Source: Stagnimonas sp965279705
GTDB lineage: Bacteria; Pseudomonadota; Gammaproteobacteria; Nevskiales; Nevskiaceae
Direction: 5' to 3'
Length of the DNA: 64,000 bases
Assembly: GCA_965279705.1 (NCBI GenBank)
Contig: OZ257257.1
Location: 1,674,001-1,738,000 of the forward strand
Position numbers and translations under genes: made by a program. The notes under the pieces were generated by a model. It worked only from the letters and a program-made list of their open reading frames with translations, did no database searches and had not been told where the DNA came from. Positions within the stretch are counted from its first letter, which is position 1. Every line of letters begins with the position of its first letter. Of this stretch, positions 17,893 through 25,202 are shown in pieces.

Positions 17893-18660
17893 ATGCGCAT
17901 CAAGATTCTGGGCTGTAGCGGTGGCGTCGGGCCCGGCCTGCGCACCACCAGTTTGCTGATTGATGACGAACTGCTCATCGACGCAGGCACCGGCGTGGGC
18001 GACTTGGCACTCTCGCAGATGCGGCGCATCCGCCATGTGGTGCTGACGCACTCGCATCTCGACCACGTCTGCGGCCTCGCCTTCATGGCCGACAACCTGT
18101 TCGACCTGATCGACGAGCCGATCACCGTGCATGCCTCCGAGACGACGCTGCAAGTGGTGCAGGAGCACATCTTCAACTGGAAGATCTGGCCGGATTTCTC
18201 GAAGCTGCCGACCCCGCAGAATCCCCTGCTGCGCTGGCAGACGATGCCGGTCAACACGCCGCTGGATGTTGGTGGTGGCCGTTCGGTGCAGAGCTTCGAC
18301 GTGCTGCACACTGTGCCGGGCGTGGGCGTGGCGGTGCAGTGCAAGACCGGCATCTTCGCCTTCAGCGGCGACACCTACGCCACCGATCTGCTCTGGGATG
18401 CGCTCAATGCGCTGCCGCGGCTCGACATGCTGATGATCGAGATCGCCTTCCCCGACGAACAGGGCGAGCTGGCCGAGACCTCCCGGCATTTCACGCCGTC
18501 GCTGCTGGGCCGCGAACTGGCCAAGCTGAAGTATCGGCCGCAGCTGCTGCTCACCCATCACAAGCCCGGCACCGAGGGTTTGATCCAGCGCGAATGCGCC
18601 GAGGCACTGGCGGGCTGGGACTATCACCACCTCGAAGCGGGTGAGATTTTCATGCTGTGA
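17893..18660 (+). CDS. Class II cyclic-nucleotide phosphodiesterase (metallo-beta-lactamase fold)
   Basis: A 255-residue cytoplasmic hydrolase. The metal-binding signature THSHLDHVCGLAFMADNL near residue 53 is that of class II 3',5'-cAMP phosphodiesterases (CpdP/yeast PDE1 type). An N-terminal IKILGCSGGVGPGLRTTSLL glycine-rich turn, a later HTVPGVGVAVQ, FSGDTYATDLLWD and the C-terminal LLTHHKPGT complete the metal site. It would lower cAMP (or a related cyclic nucleotide), which would matter for catabolite control. It is followed by ffh 40 bases downstream on the same strand. Confidence 0.85.
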   Translation: MRIKILGCSGGVGPGLRTTSLLIDDELLIDAGTGVGDLALSQMRRIRHVVLTHSHLDHVCGLAFMADNLFDLIDEPITVHASETTLQVVQEHIFNWKIWPDFSKLPTPQNPLLRWQTMPVNTPLDVGGGRSVQSFDVLHTVPGVGVAVQCKTGIFAFSGDTYATDLLWDALNALPRLDMLMIEIAFPDEQGELAETSRHFTPSLLGRELAKLKYRPQLLLTHHKPGTEGLIQRECAEALAGWDYHHLEAGEIFML

Positions 18661-18700
18661 CTCACAGCGCTCTTCAATTTTTCAACGACCTTGAATACTC

Positions 18701-20065
18701 ATGTTTGATTCTCTAAGCCAACGCCTCGGCAGCGTGCTCGATGCGATGCGCGGCGCCGGCCGCCTCACTGAAGACCAGATCAACTCGGCCGCCCGTGAGC
18801 TGCGCATGGCGCTGCTCGAAGCCGACGTGGCGCTGCCGGTCATCAAGAGCTTCGTCGAGGCCATCAAGCAGAAGGCACTGGGCGTGGAGATCACCCAGAG
18901 CCTCACGCCCGGCCAGGCATTTTTACGCTTGGTGCAGGCCGAGCTGACCACCGTGCTCGGTGGCGAGGCGGTGCCGCTCAATCTGCGCGCGCAGCCGCCG
19001 GTGGTGCTGATGATGGCCGGCTTGCAAGGCAGCGGTAAGACCACCAGCACCGGCAAGCTCGCGCGCTGGCTGAAAGAGCGCGAGAAGAAGAACGTCATCG
19101 TGGTGAGCTGCGACGTTTACCGTCCCGCCGCCATCGAGCAGCTGCGTGTGGTGGCCGAGCAGGTGGGTGTGGAGTGGTTCCCCAGCACGGTGGGGCAAAA
19201 GCCGGAGGACATCGCCCGCGCCGCCATCGCCCATGCCAAGTTGCAGGCCGCCGACGTGCTCATCGTCGATACCGCCGGCCGCACCAGCATCGACGAAGAA
19301 ATGATGGTGGAGCTGGCCGCACTGCACGCGGCGGTGAACCCCACCGAAACCCTGTTCGTGGTCGATGCCATGACCGGCCAGGACGCCGCCAAGACGGCGC
19401 GCGCCTTTGCCGACCGCGTGCCGCTGACGGGTGTGATCCTCACCAAGGCCGATGGCGACTCGCGCGGTGGTGCTGCACTTTCCGTTCGGCAGGTGACCGG
19501 CGCGCCGGTCAAGTTCATCGGCATGGGCGAGAAGAGCGACAAGCTCGAAGTCTTCCACCCCGATCGCATTGCCGCGCGCATCTTGGGCCAGGGCGACATG
19601 CTGGGCCTGATCGAAGAAACCGTGCAGCGGGTCGATGCCGAAAAGGCCGCCAAGCTCGCCGCCAAGATGAAGTCCAAGAAGGGCTTCGATCTGGAGGACT
19701 TCCGCGAGCAGATGCAGCAGATGCAGAACATGGGCGGCATCGCCTCCATGCTGGAAAAACTGCCGGGTGGCGCGCAGATGCAGGCCCAGCTCAAGAACGT
19801 GAACCCCGAGAAGGAAGCCAAACGCGTCATCGCCATCATCAACTCAATGACCGCGCAGGAGCGCAAGTTCCCCGATCTCATCAAGGCCTCGCGCAAGCGC
19901 CGCATTGCCAAGGGTTCGGGTGTTGAAGTGCAGAACGTCAATCAGCTGCTGCGCCAGTTCGACCAGAGCCGCGAGATGATGAAGAAGATGGCCGGCGGCG
20001 GCATGATGAAGATGATGCGCAGCATGGCCGGCAAGCTGCCGCCGGGGATGCTGCCTAAGCGCTGA
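18701..20065 (+). CDS. ffh: Signal recognition particle protein Ffh (SRP54)
   Basis: A 454-residue GTPase that binds signal peptides of nascent membrane proteins together with 4.5S RNA and hands them to FtsY. The N-domain is followed by G motifs GLQGSGKTTSTGKLA (P-loop, about residue 107), DVYRPAAIEQL, DTAGRT and TKADGDSRGGAALS. The methionine-rich M-domain follows (GGGMMKMMRSMAGKLPPGML). The length is normal. ATG 18701 is well placed. Linkage to ypjD and the CorB-like gene matches the enterobacterial order, with the phosphodiesterase inserted between. Confidence 0.98.
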   Translation: MFDSLSQRLGSVLDAMRGAGRLTEDQINSAARELRMALLEADVALPVIKSFVEAIKQKALGVEITQSLTPGQAFLRLVQAELTTVLGGEAVPLNLRAQPPVVLMMAGLQGSGKTTSTGKLARWLKEREKKNVIVVSCDVYRPAAIEQLRVVAEQVGVEWFPSTVGQKPEDIARAAIAHAKLQAADVLIVDTAGRTSIDEEMMVELAALHAAVNPTETLFVVDAMTGQDAAKTARAFADRVPLTGVILTKADGDSRGGAALSVRQVTGAPVKFIGMGEKSDKLEVFHPDRIAARILGQGDMLGLIEETVQRVDAEKAAKLAAKMKSKKGFDLEDFREQMQQMQNMGGIASMLEKLPGGAQMQAQLKNVNPEKEAKRVIAIINSMTAQERKFPDLIKASRKRRIAKGSGVEVQNVNQLLRQFDQSREMMKKMAGGGMMKMMRSMAGKLPPGMLPKR

Positions 20066-20070
20066 GGCGG

Positions 20071-21774
20071 CTAGTAACCCGCCGCCATCCCGTCCTTGCG
20101 CGACTCCGAAGCGCCGTAATACGCGCCGGTTTTCAAGTTGCGCTGGATCGCCTGGTAGCCGCCGTAGCCGCCGAACTCCCAACCCATCTGGTGGCCCTTG
20201 CCCATCAGCGCCCGCACCGATTCGTAGGGGAAGCCGGTCTCCAGGCTCAGAGTGCCGCCATCGGTCATCTGTTCGCCGGTCGGCTCTGATGAACCAGTGT
20301 GATACCAGCGTGGGGCGTCACCGGCTTCCTGCAGGTTCATGCCGAAGTCGATCAGGTTCTGCACGATCTGCACGTGGCCCTGCGGCTGCATGTCGCCGCC
20401 CATCACGCCAAAGCTCACCCAGGGTTTGCCGTCCTTGGTGATGAAGGCGGGGATGATGGTTTGGAACGGTCGCTTGCCCGGCGCATACACGTTCATGTGC
20501 CCGGCTTCGAGCGAGAACATCTCGCCACGGTCCTGCAGGATGAAGCCGAGGCCTGTAGGCGTCATGCCGCTGCCCATGCCGCGGTAGTTGCTCTGGATCA
20601 GCGACACCATGTTGCCCGCCGCATCGGCGGTGGTGAGGTAGATCGTGTCGCCTTGTTTGAGCGCAGGGTTACCGGCGTCGATGCGCTTGGCGGCCTTGGC
20701 AGGGTCCAGCAATTTGCCGCGTTCGGCGGCGTAGGCCTTGCTGATGAGTTGCGCGACGGGCAGGGCGTTGAAGGCCGGGTCGGCGTAATACCTGGCGCGA
20801 TCCTCGAAGGCGATCTTCTTCGTCTCGGTCACCAGATGCAGATGCTCGGCGCTGCCGAAGGCGATCTTGCTGAAGTCATACGGCTCCAGCAGATTGAGCA
20901 TTTGCAATGCCGCGATACCCTGCGAGTTGGGCGGCAGCTCCCAGACGTCGTAGCCGCGATAGTTGGTGGATACCGGCTGCACCCATTCACTGGTGTGCGC
21001 GGCGAAATCGGCGGCCGAAAGATAACCGCCCTGCGCCTTCATGTAGTCGCCGACAGTGCGGGCTATAGCACCCTTGTAGAAGGCATCGCGGCCACCCTTG
21101 GCGATGGCATCGAGCGTGTTGGCGAGGTTGGGGTTCTTCCAGATCTCGCCTTTTTTCGGTGCCTGTCCACCCAGCGTCATCTGCTCGGTGAAGCCGGGAA
21201 ACTTCGAGAGCCGCGCCACGCTGCGGCCCCAGTAATACGCCACGACCTCGCTCACCGGATGGCCTTCGCGTGCGGTGTTGATGGCCGGGGCCAACACGGT
21301 TTTCATCGGCAGCTTGCCAAACTTGTTATGCAGCTCGAACCAGCCATCGACCGCACCCGGCACGCTCACCGGCAGCGGGCCATGTGGCGGCAGGCGTTCG
21401 AGCTTCTGTTCGGCCAGCACGCTCTTGAGTTTTTCCAGCGTCAGCGACTTTGGCGAGCGGCCGCTGGCGTTGAGGCCGTAGAGTTTCTGCGTCTTGGCAT
21501 CCCAGACGATGGCGAACAGATCGCCGCCGATGCCGTTGCCAGTCGGCTCCACCAGACCCAGCATGGCGTTGGCGGCAATCGCCGCATCCACCGCCGAGCC
21601 ACCGGCCTTGAGAATATCCAGCGCGGCATTGGTGGCGAGCGGGTGACTGGTCGCCGCCATGCCGTGCAGGGCGATCACCTCGCTGCGGGTGGCAAACGGC
21701 TGGCCGGTGATGCGGTCAGCCGCGATGGCGGGCAGGGCGGTGCAGGCAAGCAGCAGGCAAAGGGTGCGGCGCAT
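20071..21774 (-). CDS. ggt: Gamma-glutamyltransferase (glutathione hydrolase), periplasmic
   Basis: A 567-residue Ntn-hydrolase precursor. The signal peptide (MRRTLCLLLACTALPAIA) directs it to the periplasm. It self-cleaves before a catalytic threonine near residue 380 in YLTTADAAGNMVS, giving large and small subunits. Other family blocks are GGSAVDAAIAANAMLGLVEP, GIGGDLFAIVWD, and in the small subunit NYRGMGSGMTPTG and FGVMGGDMQPQGHVQ. It removes the gamma-glutamyl group from glutathione and related peptides. I used ATG 21774, because the 14 extra residues of the longer frame precede the signal peptide. It converges with ffh, five bases apart. Confidence 0.95.
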   Translation of the reverse strand: MRRTLCLLLACTALPAIAADRITGQPFATRSEVIALHGMAATSHPLATNAALDILKAGGSAVDAAIAANAMLGLVEPTGNGIGGDLFAIVWDAKTQKLYGLNASGRSPKSLTLEKLKSVLAEQKLERLPPHGPLPVSVPGAVDGWFELHNKFGKLPMKTVLAPAINTAREGHPVSEVVAYYWGRSVARLSKFPGFTEQMTLGGQAPKKGEIWKNPNLANTLDAIAKGGRDAFYKGAIARTVGDYMKAQGGYLSAADFAAHTSEWVQPVSTNYRGYDVWELPPNSQGIAALQMLNLLEPYDFSKIAFGSAEHLHLVTETKKIAFEDRARYYADPAFNALPVAQLISKAYAAERGKLLDPAKAAKRIDAGNPALKQGDTIYLTTADAAGNMVSLIQSNYRGMGSGMTPTGLGFILQDRGEMFSLEAGHMNVYAPGKRPFQTIIPAFITKDGKPWVSFGVMGGDMQPQGHVQIVQNLIDFGMNLQEAGDAPRWYHTGSSEPTGEQMTDGGTLSLETGFPYESVRALMGKGHQMGWEFGGYGGYQAIQRNLKTGAYYGASESRKDGMAAGY

Positions 21775-21835
21775 GACGAGGCTCAAAGGCAGTAAATGCC
21801 CACAGCATCGCCGCAATCACCCGCCCAGGCAAAGC

Positions 21836-22618
21836 TCAGCGTGGGGCCATGCGGATCGCGCCATCCAGACGCACCGCCTCGCCGTTGAAGTAGCCGGTCG
21901 AGACCATGAACGCCACCAGCTCGGCGTATTCCTGCGGCTGGCCGAGCCGCTTGGGGAAGGGCACCGAGGCGGCGAGGGCGTCCTGCACGTTCTGCGGCAG
22001 TGCTGCCAGCAGCGGCGTGTGGAAGATGCCCGGCAGGATGGTGTTGATACGGATGCCCTCGCTCATCAGGTCACGTGCGATCGGCAGCGCCATGCCGACC
22101 ACGCCAGCCTTCGAGGCCGAGTAGGCGGCCTGGCCGATCTGGCCGTCTTCGGCTGCGACCGACGCGGTGTTGACGATGGCGCCGCGCTCGCCGTCGGTGA
22201 GCGGCGCCAGCGACAGCATGCCTGCCGCCGATTTCGCCACGCAGCGGAAGGTGCCGATGAGATTGATCTGGATGATCTTCTCGAAAGAATCGAGCGGAAA
22301 GTGCTTGGCTTCGCCGCTGGTCTTGTCGCGGCTCGCGGTCTTGATGGCGGTGGCGACACCGGCGCAGTTCACCAGCACGCGCTCCTGCCCGTGGGCGGCG
22401 CGCGCCTTGGCAAAGCCGGCATCCACTTCGGCATCCGAGGTGACGTTGACCTTGCAGAACAGGCCGCCGATCTCGGCCGCCAGGGCTTCACCCTTGGTTT
22501 CGTTCATGTCGAAGATCGCGACCTTCACGCCCAGGGAGGCGAGGTGGCGCGCGGTGGCTTCGCCGAGGCCGGAGGCACCGCCAGTGATAACGGCGGCAAT
22601 ACGTGCATCGAGTTTCAT
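21836..22618 (-). CDS. Short-chain dehydrogenase, 3-hydroxyacyl-CoA dehydrogenase type II-like
   Basis: A 260-residue SDR. The nucleotide motif TGGASGLGEATARHL and FDMN after strand 2 indicate NAD(H). NCAGVA and the catalytic set Asn (INLIGTF), Ser (NTASVAAEDG), Tyr and Lys (YSASKAG) are present. The segment FHTPLLAALP and the overall length resemble 17beta-HSD10/3-hydroxyacyl-CoA dehydrogenase type II enzymes that act in fatty acid or branched-chain degradation. Substrate is inferred. It shares its strand with ggt but has a 61-base gap, so an operon is possible. Confidence 0.88.
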   Translation of the reverse strand: MKLDARIAAVITGGASGLGEATARHLASLGVKVAIFDMNETKGEALAAEIGGLFCKVNVTSDAEVDAGFAKARAAHGQERVLVNCAGVATAIKTASRDKTSGEAKHFPLDSFEKIIQINLIGTFRCVAKSAAGMLSLAPLTDGERGAIVNTASVAAEDGQIGQAAYSASKAGVVGMALPIARDLMSEGIRINTILPGIFHTPLLAALPQNVQDALAASVPFPKRLGQPQEYAELVAFMVSTGYFNGEAVRLDGAIRMAPR

Positions 22619-22723
22619 GGGTTTCCTCTGTATGTGGTTTATGTGCAGGCCCGCGCCTGAGCACTCTGGGCGAGCGATGCAAGGCCGGCATGCCGCCCTA
22701 TTCTGATCGTTGATCCACCCACG

Positions 22724-22756
22724 AAAAAGCCGATGGCATCGCGGGATGCCATCGGC
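22724..22756 (-). terminator. Rho-independent terminator of the ahp operon
   Basis: Read on the minus strand, a perfect 12-bp stem (22745-22756 pairing with 22729-22740, GCGG tetraloop on the plus strand) is followed by five T. It lies 19 bases after the ahpF stop codon. Confidence 0.85.
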
Positions 22757-22774
22757 CGTGTGCCACGGTTGAGT

Positions 22775-24352
22775 CTATGCCGCCTTCAGCAGCGCCTCGG
22801 CAGGGGCCTGGCGGATCAGATGGTCGAAGGCGCTGAGTGCCGCCTTCGAGCCGTCGCCCATGGCGATGATGATCTGCTTGTAAGGCGTGGTCGTCACGTC
22901 GCCCGCAGCAAACACGCCGGCCAGCGAGGTTGCACCCTTCGCATCCACCACCACTTCGCCGCGTGGTGAAAGCTCCAGCGTGCCCTTCAGCCAGTCGCTG
23001 TTGGGCAAGAGGCCGATCTGCACGAAGATGCCTTCGAGGTCGATGGTGTGCATGTCGCCACTGACGCGATCCTTGTAGTGCAGCGCACTCACCTTGTTGC
23101 CGTCGCCCGTCACTTCGGTGCTGAGCGCAGAGACGATCACCTTCACGTTTGGCAGGCTGTGCAGCTTCTTCTGCAACACCGCATCGGCGCGCAGCTGGCT
23201 ATCGAACTCGATGAGCGTGACGTGGCTGACGATGCCAGCCAGATCAATCGCCGCCTCCACGCCTGAGTTGCCGCCGCCGATCACCGCCACGCGCTTGCCC
23301 TTGAACAATGGGCCGTCGCAGTGCGGGCAGTAGGCCACGCCCTTGTTGCGGTATTCGTTTTCGCCGGGCACACCCATCTGCCGCCAGCGTGCGCCGGTGC
23401 TCAAGATCACGGTCTTCGATTTCAGCACCGCGCCGCTGGCGAGTTCCACGCTCACCACACCATTTTCGCTGCTGAGTTTCTCGGCGCGTTGCAGGCGCAT
23501 CACGTCCACTTCGTACTGGCCGACGTGTTGTTCCAGTGCCGCGACCAGCTTCGGGCCTTCGGTCTCCGGCACCGAGATGAGGTTCTCGATGCCCATGGTG
23601 TCGAGCACCTGGCCACCGAAGCGCTCGGCCACCACGCCGGTACGAATGCCCTTGCGTGCCGCATACACGGCCGCTGCCGCACCGGCAGGCCCACCGCCGA
23701 CAATCAGCACATCGAAGGTGTCTTTGGCATTGAGTTTGGCAGCCTCGCGGTCGCCGCTGTTGGTGTCGGCCTTGGCGAGGATTTCCTCGATGCTCATGCG
23801 GCCCGCGCCGAAGGGCTGACCGTTCAGGAAGATGAAGGGCACTGACATCACCTGCCGGTCTTCCACTTCCTTGGGGAAGCTCGCGCCGTCGATGGCGACG
23901 TGCTCGATGTTGGGGTTGAGTACTGCCATCAGGTTGAGCGCCTGCACCACGTCCGGGCAGTTGTGGCAGCTCTGCGAGAAATAGCTCTCGAAGCGCAGCG
24001 GCCCCTGCAGGGATTTGATCTGCTCGATCACTTCGGCGCTCACCTTGGGCGGGTAGCCGCCGGTTTGCAGCAGCGCCAGCACCAGAGAGGTGAACTCGTG
24101 GCCCAGCGGCAGGCCGCCGAAGCGCAGCTTGATGTCCTGCCCCGGGCTCGTCACCGCGAACGAGGGTGCGCGCTCAGTGGGGTTGGACTCTTCGCGCACG
24201 GTGAGCTTGTCGCTCAGCGGTGCGATGTCGGCGAGCAGCTTGCGCAGGTCGGATGAGCCTTCGGAGTCATCCAGATTGGCGACGATCTCGACCGGGCGAA
24301 CCAGGCGTTCGAGATAGCCCTTGAGTTGTTGCTGCATGTCGGTATCGAGCAT
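22775..24352 (-). CDS. ahpF: Alkyl hydroperoxide reductase subunit F
   Basis: A 525-residue FAD disulfide reductase that passes electrons from NAD(P)H to AhpC. The N-terminal double thioredoxin fold carries CHNC near residues 128-131. The C-terminal thioredoxin reductase-like part has FAD motif VGGGPAGAAAAVYAARKG, the redox CPHC in AYCPHCDGPLFKGK, a second nucleotide motif IGGGNSGVEAAIDLA and the terminal GVFAAGDVTTTPYKQI. Length and N-terminus (MLDTDMQQQLKGYL) match the family; a GGAG site lies just before the ATG. It follows ahpC, but the spacer holds an unusual palindromic repeat. Confidence 0.97.
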   Translation of the reverse strand: MLDTDMQQQLKGYLERLVRPVEIVANLDDSEGSSDLRKLLADIAPLSDKLTVREESNPTERAPSFAVTSPGQDIKLRFGGLPLGHEFTSLVLALLQTGGYPPKVSAEVIEQIKSLQGPLRFESYFSQSCHNCPDVVQALNLMAVLNPNIEHVAIDGASFPKEVEDRQVMSVPFIFLNGQPFGAGRMSIEEILAKADTNSGDREAAKLNAKDTFDVLIVGGGPAGAAAAVYAARKGIRTGVVAERFGGQVLDTMGIENLISVPETEGPKLVAALEQHVGQYEVDVMRLQRAEKLSSENGVVSVELASGAVLKSKTVILSTGARWRQMGVPGENEYRNKGVAYCPHCDGPLFKGKRVAVIGGGNSGVEAAIDLAGIVSHVTLIEFDSQLRADAVLQKKLHSLPNVKVIVSALSTEVTGDGNKVSALHYKDRVSGDMHTIDLEGIFVQIGLLPNSDWLKGTLELSPRGEVVVDAKGATSLAGVFAAGDVTTTPYKQIIIAMGDGSKAALSAFDHLIRQAPAEALLKAA

Positions 24353-24391
24353 TGGAAACTCCGTGTATTGAAAAATGGCGGGCGAAAAAAT

Positions 24392-24490
24392 CCCGTCATG
24401 CCCGCGCAGGCGGGCATCCAGTTCTGCTGCCCTACTCGCGCTTCAGTGCGAGTGGCGGGACTGGATTCCCGTTTTCACGGGAATGACGGG
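24392..24490. repeat. Palindromic interspersed repeat between ahpC and ahpF
   Basis: A 99-bp element bounded by near-inverted ends (CCCGTCATGCCCGC at the left, GGGAATGACGGG at the right). Inside are three hairpins: TGCCCGC/GCGGGCA, ACTCGC/GCGAGT (24434-24453) and ATTCCC-N8-GGGAAT. The last matches the layout of dRS3-type and related dispersed repeats of proteobacteria. It sits inside the ahpC-ahpF transcript and so could form RNA structure there. No other copy was seen in this window. Confidence 0.65.
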
Positions 24491-24507
24491 TGTGGTGGTT
24501 GCGTGAA

Positions 24508-25071
24508 TTAAATCTTGCCGACGAGGTCGAGCGAAGGCTTCAGGGTCTTCTCGCCTTCTTTCCACTTGGCCGGGCAGACTTCGCCGGGGTGGCTGGCGGT
24601 GAACTGTGCAGCCTTGAGCTTGCGCAGGGTCTCGCTCATGTCGCGGGCGATCTCGTTGGAATGCACTTCCATCGTCTTGATGATGCCTTCGGGGTTGATG
24701 ACGAAGGTGCCGCGCAGAGCCAAGCCCTCTTCGTCGATATGCACGTCGAACGCCTTGGTCAGCACATGCGTGGGGTCGCCGACCAGCGGGAACTTGGCCT
24801 TGCCGACGGCAGGCGAGGTCTCGTGCCAGACCTTGTGCGAAAACTGGGTGTCGGTGGTGACGATGTAGATCTCGGTGCCGAGCTTCTGGAACTCGGCGTA
24901 GCTGTTGGCGGCGTCCTCGACTTCGGTCGGGCAGTTGAAGGTGAAGGCGGCGGGCATGAACACCAGCACCGACCACTTGCCCTTGAGACTGGCTTCGGTC
25001 ACTTCGATGAACTTGCCGGCGTGAAAGGCGTTGACCTTGAACGGTTTGACCGCGGTGTTGATGAGCGACAT
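24508..25071 (-). CDS. ahpC: Alkyl hydroperoxide reductase subunit C (2-Cys peroxiredoxin)
   Basis: A 187-residue typical 2-Cys peroxiredoxin that reduces hydrogen peroxide, organic peroxides and peroxynitrite. The peroxidatic cysteine is Cys47 in FTFNCPTE; the resolving cysteine is Cys166 in GEVCPAKW. Full length for the AhpC/Prx1 class. It is the first gene of the ahpCF pair and has a promoter and a possible OxyR half-site upstream. Confidence 0.97.
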   Translation of the reverse strand: MSLINTAVKPFKVNAFHAGKFIEVTEASLKGKWSVLVFMPAAFTFNCPTEVEDAANSYAEFQKLGTEIYIVTTDTQFSHKVWHETSPAVGKAKFPLVGDPTHVLTKAFDVHIDEEGLALRGTFVINPEGIIKTMEVHSNEIARDMSETLRKLKAAQFTASHPGEVCPAKWKEGEKTLKPSLDLVGKI

Positions 25072-25110
25072 GAGGTAAATCCTTTTGGCAGGGAGTGGAA
25101 ACGTGACGGA

Positions 25111-25138
25111 AGGATAGAGATCAATGACCCAACGGCAA
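25111..25138 (-). promoter_or_regulatory. Predicted sigma-70 promoter of ahpC
   Basis: On the minus strand, TTGCCG (25133-25138) and TATCCT (25111-25116) are separated by 16 bp, about 40 bp ahead of the ahpC ATG. A possible OxyR-type motif lies just upstream of the -35 box. Confidence 0.45.
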
Positions 25139-25161
25139 AATCGAACCTGCCAATGCGCCGC

Positions 25162-25187
25162 ATAGGGCCTCGCTATGTTTCATATCA
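25162..25187. promoter_or_regulatory. Possible OxyR-type site upstream of ahpC
   Basis: ATAG, seven bases, CTAT (25162-25176), then seven bases and ATCA. This gives two good and one partial tetranucleotide of the ATAG-N7-CTAT-N7-ATAG-N7-CTAT OxyR pattern. It abuts the predicted -35 box of ahpC, where OxyR activators usually sit. No oxyR gene is in the window. Confidence 0.35.
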
Positions 25188-25202
25188 CCCCGTCAGCATG
25201 GT

